A stretch of 64,000 nt of DNA from Apostichopus japonicus (Eukaryota > Echinodermata > Holothuroidea > Aspidochirotida > Stichopodidae). Shown here piece after piece: positions 13,001 to 24,936 of the stretch. The notes under the pieces are model-generated. The model saw only the letters and a program-made list of their open reading frames with translations, had not been told where the DNA came from and searched no databases. A program made the position numbers and the translations under genes. How positions within the stretch are numbered: position 1 is the stretch's first letter; the number at the start of each line of letters is the position of its first letter. The stretch spans positions 21,086,666-21,150,665 of the forward strand of contig NC_092579.1 of the NCBI RefSeq assembly GCF_037975245.1. The letters run 5' to 3'.

Positions 13001-16000
13001 GTAGTAACTTGCACGGTATGCATAATGTTAGCTTTTGCTACGCCTCACTTGAAAAATGATCACCAGCATATATCTCTTTGTTGGTTGTTGTTTATTTCTT
13101 TACTCATACTTTAACCTTTTTTATTATTAACTAAAGTTAATTAATTGGTTTGTTTCCAGTTTTTTGTTGGAGCAGCCAACTCTCAAGTCTACCTTTTCAA
13201 CTTTGCTGAATTCACCCACGAAATCCTCTCCACGTGCCACGCGGCGGCCGTCAACGACATCGTCTTCCCAGCGTAAGTCATCGCATGTTTATGAAAACAA
13301 ACAAAAAACATGATATATATCAGAAATGCTAGAATGTAGAATAATTGGTCACTTATAATTCTTCACTTTTAAGTTGAAGATTCAAGAGGCAATTTTAATG
13401 CTACCTAGCAATTTAATCTCCATGAGAATAATTAAAGGGTCTTAACAACCAGGTAAGTACTTTTGAAAACTCTTTGGAGAGATTAGTACGCTGACATTGA
13501 GGTCAAATTTATTCATGACATCTATTTATGTTGAGAAATTGATGAGAAATTTAAAATTAAGAAAATTAAAGAAGTTTAAAATTTTACTGGGAAAAGAGTT
13601 ACAAAGATAACATGAAATGGAAAGGATAAATCTTTCCTGTCTGTATCTGGTGTGATTTGAAAAGGAGACTAACATATGTGTTGCTTGATTTGGCAATACA
13701 AAGTTTCATAAGCATAGTAATAATAATAATGGTGATTATGGATTATGGTGACTGCACGTGATGTATCTCAACATGTCAATCATCACCGAAATCGGGATTT
13801 GGAATATGTTAATGAGCTAAATCGATGATATGTCAATTTAAATAAGTATATGTCAATTTGAGTTGCTAAAAACTGGTATAAGTCCAAGGAAATTGACTTC
13901 TACCGACTTAATTCGACATATCATCGATTTAAACTGGTATGTGTCGATTTAAACTGGTATAAGTCGAATTAAATTGGTATATGTCGATTTAAAATGACAT
14001 ATACCTATTTAATTTGACATATCATCAATTTAAACTAGTATATGTCGATTTGAATTGGTATAAGTCGAATTAAATTGGTATATGTCGATTTAAAATGACA
14101 TATACCTATTTAATTTGACATATCATCAATTTAAACTAGTATATGTCGATTTGAATTGGTATATGTCAAATTAAAATTGGTATATTTCAATTTAAATCGA
14201 TGATATGTCGAATTAAACTGGTATATCTCGATTTAAATGGGTAGAAGTAAATTTAAGCTGCTGGAAACTGGTATAAGTTGAAGGAAATTGGTATATGTCG
14301 ATTTAAATCGGTATAAGTCGATTCCCCACGATTTGAGACTGATGGCCGGCCATAGCTCAAGGCATAACTGGAAAGACATAGCTGGAATAAATGCCCCTCA
14401 GTTTGTCTCAATAGTTTGTCCCGAATGGATCATTTCAGTCTGTGTCACTACTTTACAAATGTTATGAATATTTCAATTGAGGTTGAAAGTAATAGTCAAA
14501 ATAGTCAAATATGATCTATTCATCACTGCTCTCGTGTATTGTCTCTCCGTATTAATTTCAACTTTCATGGAGTACATGAATGTCCCGATAATATCAATTG
14601 TTTGTACTATTTGTCTCCCCAAAAGAGAATCATCCGAGCTATTTGCAACCTGCTCCAGGAATGACATAAGGATATGGAATGCTGGAACGGGAAAGGAGTT
14701 GTTGAGGATCTCTGTCCCTAACATGACCTGCCATGCTATCGATTTTATGCGCAATGGGAAATGTATCGTCTCAGGTAAGCCCTCCTAATATTTGTACATT
14801 ACCACATGTGACAGGTGGGGATAAGTTCGGAGCCTATCGCACAGACGAACAACTGAAGGTGATCCTATTGTGCTCTCTTTCAGCGAAATGTTTGTGTTTG
14901 ACTAATTTAACATATCAATTACAAAATAGCAACATAGTTTTGGTAATCCTAGTTCAGTTTACCCTCCTAATAATCAATGTAGATTGCCAGCCAGGGCAAC
15001 ATGCGGTATTTTTGCTTGTTACTTGATGTTGAGTGTGTTACCTATAACTTCATACTTTGATTCCTCAGATGATATCATATTCAGTATAACCATAGTTCAT
15101 ACTCAAAAGGGCACTGAATCTTCTCAGTTTGTCGGCAATCTCCCTGCATGCTGCAGTAGATCACAATTTAATACTCAGATGATAACTCAGTAAATGTTTG
15201 ATGAACTTAAAGCGGTATGTATTGCCATTTATGACCCCCTTAATAAGTACAATAATAAATAGAAATTCAATAATTAATCATCCTTATAAGAGGTTTGAAC
15301 AAGAACAACTTAATTGGAGCAAGAAGGGAGGGAAGGGGTGTTGGGGGGTGCGGTTGTTCATATGATGGGCCTTTTTACAGTTTGTGTTTGCTCATTTGAC
15401 TTTAACGATACTGAAACGGGACAATAATTGTCTTTTCTTACTACTAACCTTTATTGATGAGTAATATGACACCATGGCAGTAGGAGAGGAATAGGCTAGA
15501 TGGTTTTGCCCTCTTGTAACATTGTCACTGAATATGCTTCAATTACATTCACTTGATCTCTTTCAGCTTGGGATGATAACAAGCTCCGAGCCTTCTTCCC
15601 CGAGTCTGGTAAACTGATGTACATGATCGAGGATGCACATAACAAAGAGGTCACAGCCATTGCTACCACCTCCGACTGTAAACGCATCATAAGTGGAGGA
15701 GGAGAAGGCCAGGTCAGTTCACGAATCGATTAAAACAGGTCACATAAGTGGCCCCACTCATAAGTAGTCATATTTTGCCTTATAGTACTGCTGAAGATTA
15801 ATTGCATACCTGACAAGATATTTTTATATATTTTTATTCTTGGTCTATGTGTCATGTTGGAAACTGGTCAGTGAAATCTGTTAATCATTGAACACACTGA
15901 TTGAATGCTTTGAGGGTTTTTCTTAGAAACTGTTTTCTTAAAATTTCTCTGCTCTTTCAAACTTTGTTTATAATTCCTCAGTTAGTTCTTAATTTGAGGA

Positions 16001-18213
16001 TATATTTGTATTTGTTAAAAATGAAACACTCTGTGATTTATATTTCATCCGTATCCTCATGAACTTGATTATGTCTGTCTGTTACACTGGCAGGTACGTG
16101 TATGGGAAGTGTCTCGTAACCGTCAGAGTCTTGTTGAGGCTATGAAGGAGCACAAGGGCGCAGTCTCTTGCATCAAGGTTCGTAAGAACGATCAGGAATG
16201 TATCAGCGCCAGTGAAGATGGCACATGTATCATATGGGACCTCCAGTAAGTACTATTAACAGTTGGTGTGTTTCATTAATAATCTTATATTGTGACCTTA
16301 ATCTTAAGTCTCTCTGTGCCAGAAGGCACACAAGTCCCGGACATCATTCTTCCACTGGGTTCGGTTTGCAGCTGCGTGGAGTGCAGAGTTCCATGTACTC
16401 CAGCCTGCGCAGTTCCGCTCCACCTCCACCATTCGTCGCCACGTGGTTTTCAGGCGGCCTCTTTTCCTTCTTCCTTCAGGTGTCCATCCGAGGGCCACAG
16501 CACAGTCATCGTTTTTGTCTTTCCTCAGCACATGGCCGATCCATTTCCATCTCCGTCTCCTCACCTCCTCGCTGATCTTCTCTGCCCCTGCCATCTCTAG
16601 AACGGTCTTATTTGAGACGTGCTGTTGCCATCTGATCTTGTAAATCCTCCTTAGACACTTGGTCTGGAAGATGTCCTCCAAATTGACGCAGGGCGTGTTG
16701 TACTGACTACACTCTCCACAGGTGTAGATATGATGAAAATGCAACCAATATATCTTTGTTCTAAAGACATATTCTGACCACAACTAGCTGGTTTAAACGT
16801 CATGGGATTGTCAGTTTTGCTAGCTTTTGAGTGTGTACAAGAACCTCACTCACTCTCCAAGAAAATAAGTCTATAACAGACAATTCACATTAAGTACTGT
16901 GCTGTTTTCTTTTTAATGTTTTTATACCTATTGGTCACTTCTCATTTTTTTTCTTTCAGGCGCTTTGTTCGTAATCAAGTGATCTTTGCTAATACACTGT
17001 TTAAATGTGTATGCTACCATCCAGATGAACATCAGGTTATTACTAGTGGAACAGACAGGAAGGTAATTATCCAATCAAGCTTGGTTAAATTCTCAAGTAA
17101 TTTAATAATTTCAAAATATTGACTTAAAAGAAGTCTTCTTGTGTTGCAATTTGTTTCACAACTTTATGAAGCTCCTTACAACACAGAATAAAAAGTAGAG
17201 GTATATTCTGAACAACTTTCAACTTGTGCGTTTCCTTTACTTGGCCGAGTTTGCTGTAATCATGTTTGTGCCTTAAACATTCGTCTCACATCAATAGTAA
17301 ACTGAGATGATTGTAGTAGCAAACTTGTATGGATGCACCGATAGTGCTATGTCTGTGAAAACTGGATTGCTATAAGATTTTATTATTTCTGTGGGAGGCG
17401 GAGGGGAATTAGACTCTTACCCAGAAGGACGTCACATCACTAACACATCACTAGCTTAAATAACAGTTACAGACACTGCAAGAACAATCTCAACGCAGAC
17501 CTTTTGATAAAGTAATTTCATATTTGCTGTTGGTTTCATATCCAGAATGTTTGAAGTGTTAATCTCAGTAACTTTTACAGGGTTGAACCACACTAGTAGA
17601 TTAAGTAAACCTTGCATGCCATATGCTGTACAAGAGGGCTTATTTTTGTTTATTTAATTGAGAATGAATAATTAAAAACTTCATTTCATGTCAACGTTGT
17701 GAGTAGTGCTCCTGAAAACACGCTGACATATAAAAGCCACTCATGTGTGAAAAACATAAGAAAGCATTCCTCCCATAGAATTTTGCCAATTCTTTGGTTA
17801 ATTTATCCAGGACTTTTGTTAACTTTGTCAGGGCATGTACCATACAGATAACCTTAAGTACTCTTGACTTTTGCAGACATTTTGACTTTCATGTAATAAA
17901 CACTGGTCTGTTTTTGGCAAAATTTCAGATCGGCTACTGGGAAACATACAACGCTGCTGCAATCCGTGAAGTGGATGGTTCGATGTCGGGATCCATAAAC
18001 GGCATGGATATGGCACCAGACGGTCAATGTTTTGTAACCGGCGGCGATGACAAACTCATCAAAGTCTGGAACTACAAAGAGGGGAAAGTGACCAGCATCG
18101 GCAAAGGACACAGCGGGTTCATCAACAGATTGCGGGTCTGTCCACAACAGAAATTAATCGTCAGTGTCAGCAAAGACGGGGCTATTATCTGCTGGAAGTA
18201 TCCAGTCTGTTGA
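7020..18213 (+). CDS. CFAP52: CFAP52 (WDR16), ciliary WD40-repeat protein
   Basis: Twelve coding exons: 7020-7083, 8263-8462, 9986-10251, 10965-11064, 11534-11751, 12312-12375, 13160-13272, 14626-14774, 15567-15712, 16094-16245, 16960-17062 and 17929-18213. All introns are GT-AG and phases agree throughout. The product is 619 aa, against about 620 in human. Diagnostic segments include HPDREHFIYPLG (exon 2), ASGQITHMGFK/ADVIIWDY (about 78-96), GTIRVWTLDLKNRKIP, PNMTCHAIDFMR, TTSDCKRIISGGGEGQVRVW (spanning exons 9/10), TNGTCIIWD-like SEDGTCIIWD, HQVITSGTDRK, GSINGMD and a C-terminal CWKYP. The family forms tandem WD40 propellers and sits inside ciliary doublet microtubules near the inner junction; loss affects motility. 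Exons 3 and 7 are markedly GC-richer than the introns. Intron 1 carries a 494-bp mobile element, intron 7 a minisatellite, and intron 10 a LINE fragment. Confidence 0.97.
7580..8073. mobile_element. 494-bp nested-TIR (MITE-like) element, copy 1
   Basis: The whole segment recurs at nearly 100% identity and equal length at 23832-24325. The right part (7791-8066) is bounded by perfect 16-bp inverted repeats, AGTATTGCGAAGTTCG at 7791-7806 and its reverse complement at 8051-8066. The left end (GAAGTTCGCC at about 7596) also matches, inverted, the right-end GGCGAACTTC, so the structure looks composite. No transposase is encoded; the 60-65 aa open frames in both copies look incidental. A target-site duplication is not clear. 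It lies in CFAP52 intron 1. Confidence 0.8.
13780..14335. repeat. AT-rich minisatellite with about 101-bp higher-order unit
   Basis: Short diverged units of about 20-22 bp vary around TGGTATATGTCGATTTAAA, with forms containing TAAGTCGAATT or TGACATATACC. A block recurs almost perfectly with a shift of about 101 bases (compare 13991 with 14092). It lies in CFAP52 intron 7. Confidence 0.85.
16296..16700 (-). mobile_element. 3' fragment of a LINE (non-LTR retrotransposon) ORF2
   Basis: The minus strand has an open frame whose middle reads FQTKCLRRIYKIRWQ, then RRRRWKWIGHVLRK, then GWTPEGRRKRGRLKTTWRR. This is the characteristic tail after the reverse-transcriptase domain of animal non-LTR retrotransposon polyproteins. 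Only the last ~130 residues are present, so it is 5'-truncated. It lies antisense in CFAP52 intron 10. The outer limits are approximate, because residues upstream of LEDIFQTK are not recognisable. Confidence 0.82.
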
Positions 18214-18308
18214 AAAAATGTCAAAATATGTAACGAGAACACTCCCCCATAAATGAGCAAAGAAAGAAATGTTTTGTGCCTTTCAGCAAAAAAATCTGTT
18301 AAAACAAA

Positions 18309-18314
18309 AATAAA
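18309..18314 (+). terminator. Likely poly(A) signal of CFAP52
   Basis: AATAAA lies 96 bases downstream of the CFAP52 TGA, with a T-rich stretch at about 18345-18355 after it. It is the first AATAAA after the stop. Confidence 0.6.
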
Positions 18315-18319
18315 ATGCA

Positions 18320-20840
18320 ACTATTGGAGAATATTTTCAATTAAGTTTTTTTTTAATTTAATCTCATTAGAAATAATATCCCCAGTTTGGGAAAGGGTCA
18401 TAAATTGCCTTTTATATTTCATAACAATTTAACAAACAGTGATAGCTTTTCATATATCTGAACGTCCGTCCACTTGGAGCCATTCCATTTCTATTTTTTC
18501 TACCAGAAACACCTTGAAGCATTATCTCGTGTTCAATAAAAAATTTAAAACCATAAAGTAGCCAGTTTAAGTAAAGTTAAGCCTTTTTTCCTTTGTCATA
18601 CCTTTCTGACAGCATCAAATCATATAAAATATGTGAGCTTTTAACCAATTTCACCAATGCCTTCTAAAAAGCACAGAGAAGCTTGTTCCGTTGATTTTGT
18701 TCATTTCTTGATGCTCCAAACCCCAAATCTCATAACAAAGTACATTTTAAGATTTTGCTTGTTAAGTTTCATTTCAAATAATGCAGGGAAATTCCCAAGT
18801 AATGAGTTTCTAGAAGTTGGGTTTTTGTATGTGATTAAACCTACATAGTATAATATGGTACAAAAAACTTTGTCAAAATGGGTTTGTTCATTACTAATGA
18901 TTTAATGTTCACTTGTTGCAAAAACCTTGGATGGTGTCACTTTTTGATCAATTTACAATCTCATTTTGAGTAATATTCTGCGGGTTTGGTAAACACTTTC
19001 AAAATCTGTAATACTCTGTAATGTTGATTTGGTAAAACCTTCCCACTCTTTTTTAGCCCATAACCCCCCCCCCCCCCTCCCCCTCCATCTCCCATTTGCC
19101 AAAAAGCAATAGAGCAATATTGATTTTGACAAAATCTAGCTTCCCACATACTGCACTTCGGTCCTAGGGGTCTTCAAAAACAATACCTTTTAGAATAATG
19201 TTATATTCCTGTTTTGTCAAATCTTGTTTTATTTCATTTCTTGCACAAATAGTAGTGTTTTACTCTATGCTACATATGTACAGCTTTCCTACCAAATATT
19301 ACAATTTAAAAATGTAAGATCAGCTTTATGATAACTTGAACTCATTGCTGTATTTTTTTCATTTTTTTATTTATTTTTCACATTCAACAAAGAGTCAAGC
19401 GTTACTAAAAGATAATACGAATAACACTAAAAAAAATTTGTCACAATTTCTACCAGAGCCTTCTTTGACTAAATTGTATGTGTATATCATAATAAAGATT
19501 TTTGTTGTAAAATTTCAATTTCAGTGTCATTATGAAAGAATGCTATGTTATATTGCTTCAAGTTTTTAACTACCAGCCCTCACTGTTTGGTACAACTTGA
19601 ACAGTACAGGTTTCCATATTTTGATAGTTGATGGTTTTCACTGGCCGCAGACTTAATGATTTACTTCCACCCCAGGATGTTCACATTGACATAGCAATCT
19701 TATCATCCTTGTCATATCAAAATCCTGGGGTATTTTATTCTGCCTAAGGAATAATCTTTCTACTGAAACAAACATGTTACTGTTATCAAATCCTTCTGAA
19801 GTACTTTCTGTTTCCATGGGCATGTAACTTACTCCACAATAGGTCAACAATTTGAGTTGGAAGCTTAAAGCAGTCTCCTTGATGAAAAGTATAACCTAAA
19901 CATTGGAGGAAGAGTGCAAATGTTCATCGAGTATAAAGTCAAAAGTTGAGAATCCCTTAAAGCATCTGTGAGAAATAGTGTGCACTTTAGCAACCCCTGT
20001 TTATGATGGAAGTTTGCTACACTCACTTTAAGTGGTAGAAAAACGGAGCAAAGACGAATTATCTCTGTAATAAGACAGCAATTAAACATTGAGGGTTGAG
20101 TTTACTTGCAGCTTTGTGGTAACAATTTCATTAAGAATCCTGCCTCTGTGTCTAAGACACAGGCAAGTATCAGAAAGGGCAATTAAATGTACATTGGCAT
20201 TGTAGAAATAATGCATTTAAGATATCTGTGTATATTTTTCCATTAACATGAGCTTCCATCAAAATCATCCTCATTGCTTGGTTTTTTCCTCCTCGAGGAT
20301 AACGGCATGGTAGTTGTTTTCAATCCTGCATGCAAAGCCCTCTCCTGTCCATGTTCCGTAGTGAATTGATGGCTTTTGTGGGATGGGTGTTAAAGGTCAT
20401 CAGTACGTCCCACCACCCCCCCTCCCCCCTAAACTATCTCGTAAACTATTCAACTAATACATGCCTCAGTAGTGCAACACATACTTGTGCACATTCCTAA
20501 CATCACTTTCATGCCAAGTTATAACTGTTACTGTTTACGACATGGCTTGGTAAAGTTGTTACTGTTATGATAGACTAATTATCAGGTAAACCTTTCTCAA
20601 GAGAGAAGAAAATGTTTGTAAGCATTGCTTACAGACTGATCAGTGAATCCTGTGGAAAGTACAGAGTACCAGCTCGTGAGTCAAATTCCTGGTAATATCT
20701 ATCTTAAACCTGGCTGTCCTGTTTTTTGCTTTTGGACCTTCCACTTTGGCTTGGATTACTTTCCTCCAACAGTATATCTCGCATCCGTTTGTGTCATCAT
20801 CTCTGTCATGCAGATCTCTCTTGTCAGGTCCTTGACTGCA
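18320..20840. other. Convergent intergenic region between CFAP52 and ATG12
   Basis: The 3' ends of CFAP52 (+) and ATG12 (-) face each other across this AT-rich stretch. It probably holds parts of both 3' UTRs. A poly-C run lies at about 19065-19080. No additional exon or RNA gene is recognisable. Confidence 0.5.
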
Positions 20841-20846
20841 TTTATT
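20841..20846 (-). terminator. Possible proximal poly(A) signal of ATG12
   Basis: On the minus strand this reads AATAAA, 44 bases past the ATG12 stop codon. Other AATAAA words lie further downstream (for example near 19733 and 19228), so the site actually used cannot be decided. Confidence 0.35.
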
Positions 20847-20889
20847 CTCATCAGCAAACGTCATCTTAATAGACAGATGGCTTCGTTCG

Positions 20890-23800
20890 TCATCCCCAGG
20901 CTTCGCTTTTGCAGTAGTGTAGGACCAGTTTACCATCACTTCCATAGCACTGTTGTGAGAAAGGCAGAATATATAGAGCATTCAAAGTAGATGGATATCA
21001 AAAAGTGGTCACCAATGGTCAAAATTTTAAACCACTATAACTCAACAACATCAAGTGAAAAGTGACATTCCTTAAGATGGAAACTGATCACAACATTGTT
21101 ATATGTGTGTTACTCGATCTGTAAATGTTTTGACTTAAACTTGTCGCGACATCACTATTACCTCCACAATACGCTACCACGATTCAAGACGATCACCTAC
21201 ATGCAAATGTTTATCACCATCATGCATTGCTAGCTTCCTTACTTGTTTGAATCAGCAGTTAGTTTAAGCATAACAACAGGATACTGTACTTTGGTCCATA
21301 TCTAGGATAGGTTGAATGTTAGAGACTAAAATATAATTGCATAGATAGGTCCAACTGTCACATTTTACATCTTTTCTGAAATCTGACTTTTCAGGGAGCT
21401 TGACACCTTTAAGTTATAATGTGTTTGTTTAATGTGGAACCTGAACAAGAGAAGAGAAGGTGAATGTGCAATTCAAAGTATGAACATGAGGTGTAACATT
21501 GCAAAGCTGATAATGTAACATGTACTGGTGTATTATGATGTTAATTCAGATCATTATGAGCCCCTTTTGAAAAGAAAGTGTCATTTTGGAATGATATTTC
21601 AACAAGAAGATTGTAATAGCCTAAGTAGAGCTTTGAAGAACAAATGGCCAGATGAAATCACAGACCACCTAAGTAGTCCAGCTGAGTAATAGAAGGGTTA
21701 TCTCATGTTAAGCCTGCCGCACACTGCCCAACTGATCACGACCCAAAACAACTCCACTGTTGGCTGATCAGTATTTTGACAGCTCTAAGTCATGTCGGCT
21801 TCAGTCGAGGAAAAATGAACATGTAGTGCTTGCCCGACTAGCAGCCCGCAGAATGCAGGCATTCACGACAAAAACCATCCAGTCTTAAAGAAATTAACCA
21901 ATCATGGGTAAGTCATTTTACATGTCATTTAGTTGTCATTTTACATGTCATTTTACATGTCGTTTAGTTGTTAGTCATGGTCATCAAGTTCAGTTGAGCC
22001 AACAAAACTCATTTCTGAGGTTAAATTAAGTTGCAGTTGTTATGATGTTAGTGCAATGCATGCAAGACAGACATGACATAGAAAGTTAAACTATGCTACC
22101 TCATATAAATTGCTTATCTGTTGGTCGGGTGATGGTGAGAAAGTCTGTTGCACGTACAGAAACTGTAAGGGAAAGAAAAGACAGTTGATAAATAATGGCA
22201 GCAAAATATACAAGTCAGTGTGGTGTTGCATACAGAGCTACATGAACAAACTATTGGTACTATTCTCATTGCATTTCAAGGAAGATAGGTCAAATAAATA
22301 CCCACAATGATTCCACATAATCTGTCTCTGTGACAGGCTAACGTGGCTTTGGACCAACTCAGCAATATACATTCCTGTTAGCAATGACCCTCTCTACATA
22401 AATAGGTTTATCATTCTCTGACTGCAATTTCAAGAGAGTAAGCATTTGTAGGTACTCAATGTTAGGGGAGTTTGATTAGAGGGAACTCAATCTGTGATCT
22501 GGTTGATTTACACAATATATGTCTATGATGATGTTAATATATATATCACATAGACTTGGCAAAACTATTCACAAGAATAAATCCTATTACAGCTTTCAAT
22601 GTCCAGAATGATCTGGATGTGACCAAAATTTTTCTGATATGATATCATATCGAATGTAATTTGATCCTCTTCTCGAGTATGGCAATTTTATTTTACTTCA
22701 TTTAGGCAAGTCATGTTTGCAAACGTCTGACTGGAACATGACAAGATTTGTATCGGTACATAAGAGGGATTCATCACAACGCATTTGATCAATTTTACTA
22801 GTTATCTGTTAACGTCTTACACATTAATATCATCAAAGCAATGTTCCTATACAAATACAAACTTTTCCAAGTTCAGGTTCATGGGAAATAACAGTTTTGG
22901 TGAGATTTTCAAACAGTCTCGAACTGCGCTGATCTCTGTGCCCCACTAAAAACAACAAGGACTGTGAAAGCTGCATGTTAAGTACAACATTTGGCACCAT
23001 TCCCTGTCTTGGGACATCCTGTTCGGGGCATCACAGACACATGTACAAACACACAGACACAGCCATATACACGGTGCCGACATGACCACATAGTTACTTG
23101 CCAGTCTACAGCATGTAATAAAAAATGTCATTGAACAGAACCTCCCCCCCCCCCAAAAAAAAATGCTTTCTCCAGCTCTTCTTTCAATTCAGTACATCAG
23201 TACATGTAATTCATTCATACCACAGATTCTGATGGCTGACAGCGTAGATATTTCTTCAGAAAGTCAATGATGCCACTTATGGTCCTGTCTCCAGGCACAG
23301 CCCACTTTTTCTTCTTCAAAATTGGAGCATCGCCTGTAGCCTTCAGCAAAATGTCAACTGCATATAAAAGGAGGAACCAAAATTAACAGTATCTCATAAG
23401 TAAAACTCATGAATGTATTTACATTAAAAGTTCTGATAGTACACAACGCACATAACACATGCAGTCCCCTATATCTGCATTTTTGTTCAGTATAGACTGC
23501 CTACCTTTTTTTTTGCACAGGGAACTAGTTTGACCCCAGCATGAATGGGCAAAACACCCAGAGTAGGGTTTTGATAGTGTCAGCTATACTGTAGCATGGG
23601 AATAATAAAGTTATTTAATGCAGATATACATTGTAATGATCATCTTAGAAATGTATCCAGAAGCAGGAGAGGTGCAGATCCACAGACAATTTGTACACTT
23701 CAATCAGAACCATCAATGCAAAGGCAACAGCTTGCAAACAGGCAAAAATATGCCCTAATTTTAAGAAATACTGAAATCGTGCAGGCTGAAATGCGAGACA

Positions 23801-24936
23801 AAAGATGAGCATAAGGGTAAGTGTTACGAACAGTAGGATGGTGACTTCTAAGTTCGCCCACTTAAGACTTAAAACACCCCAAAACTAAATCTTCTGGTAT
23901 AAATCATTTGAAAATATACTTCATATGGTGGGAGAATTTTGTTATAGTACGATACACGGCCAAACTTTCTTTCCTGCAAACTGTTTTCACGTTGTTTTCC
24001 AAGAAGATTCTTCGTGATTGTGGAACTGGTATTTCTTGCTAGAGTATTGCGAATTTCGGCCACGCAACCTACAGTGTGGCGCTGGTAAAAATTGGTGGCG
24101 CTGTTGCTCTTTCAGTAATTATAACAGACTTCATAGATCTTCGTCATTTTATTGACAAATATGTAAGTAATTTCTTGCACACGGGTCATTTTGGAGAGAA
24201 AATAACTGTAGCTTCGTACTTTTTGGTGAAATTTGGCTCTTCCTGTATGTTTTCATGGTGAAAATCGTGTATTTCTTAGGGTGCCCGAACTTCGCAGTAT
24301 GGCGAACTTCGCAATACTGACTATAGTAACTTTACTGTCTGGGGTCCGGCAGTTGGACGAACTGATGTTTACTAGTGCTTTGACATATGCTTTATATTAA
24401 AGGTTCAAACCATTCCAAACATACACTAGTACCATAGGCTAAGCCATTCATTCAATGGATATGATATAACTTTAAGGTGTGGTGAGCATAGGAAACTGAG
24501 TTAGTGTAACCCTTCCCTAACGGAGTTTCGTTTGGAAAAGGGAGGAACAACAAGCTGTCACCTTCAAGAAATGGAGTGACTTTTAACCACCATATTTCAA
24601 ATCATATGGCAATCAATCATAGTAACCCTGACTAGGGCCTATAGGTTAGCATATTTTCTTGGCCTAGCCAGGCTAGCCAACCAGTCGAGTCTTCGACAAG
24701 TGCGAGGACGATGTGATGAAGTTTTTCTAGACTGAGTACCGTTACAAATACAAGTAACTTCTGCATAGCCTAACAGTTAGACTACACTAGGCTGACGTTA
24801 GGCCTAATGTTAAGATGAAATAAAATTAAGAAAGCTCACCTTTGTCCGACTTTGACTGTACAGGACGAGCATTATTTGATGGACTCGTTGGTTCATTTGA
24901 TGCGGAAATCTCGTCTGGTTGTTGCTCGGAGTCCAT
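20890..24936 (-). CDS. ATG12: ATG12, ubiquitin-like autophagy conjugation protein
   Basis: Four minus-strand exons, 24936-24840, 23357-23221, 22162-22100 and 20949-20890, with GT-AG introns and exact phase agreement, give 118 aa. Residues 1-32 are a Ser/Pro/Glu-rich disordered tail. The ubiquitin-like fold then starts with [21 protein letters not shown] (33-53 in two runs), [14 protein letters not shown], the exon 3 segment [14 protein letters not shown], and exon 4 [18 protein letters not shown]. The chain ends in the glycine (G118) that ATG7 (E1) and ATG10 (E2) attach to an ATG5 lysine. ATG12-ATG5 with ATG16L then promotes lipidation of Atg8/LC3 on phagophores. The N-terminal tail is shorter than in human (140 aa). 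Every exon is too short to stand out as an open frame. The 494-bp repeat element sits in intron 1. Divergent from PITPNC1 and convergent with CFAP52. Confidence 0.96.
23832..24325. mobile_element. 494-bp nested-TIR (MITE-like) element, copy 2
   Basis: Near-identical copy of 7580-8073 in the same orientation relative to the window, here inside ATG12 intron 1. Differences are a handful of substitutions, for example one in the left inner TIR (GAATTTCGG at about 24051). The inner TIRs are at about 24043-24058 and 24303-24318. The low divergence implies recent movement or gene conversion. Confidence 0.8.

Noticed and set aside
20643-20990. 115-codon plus-strand frame opposite ATG12 exon 4
   Set aside because: It is an antisense shadow. 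The minus strand encodes the conserved ATG12 C terminus with proper splice phase.
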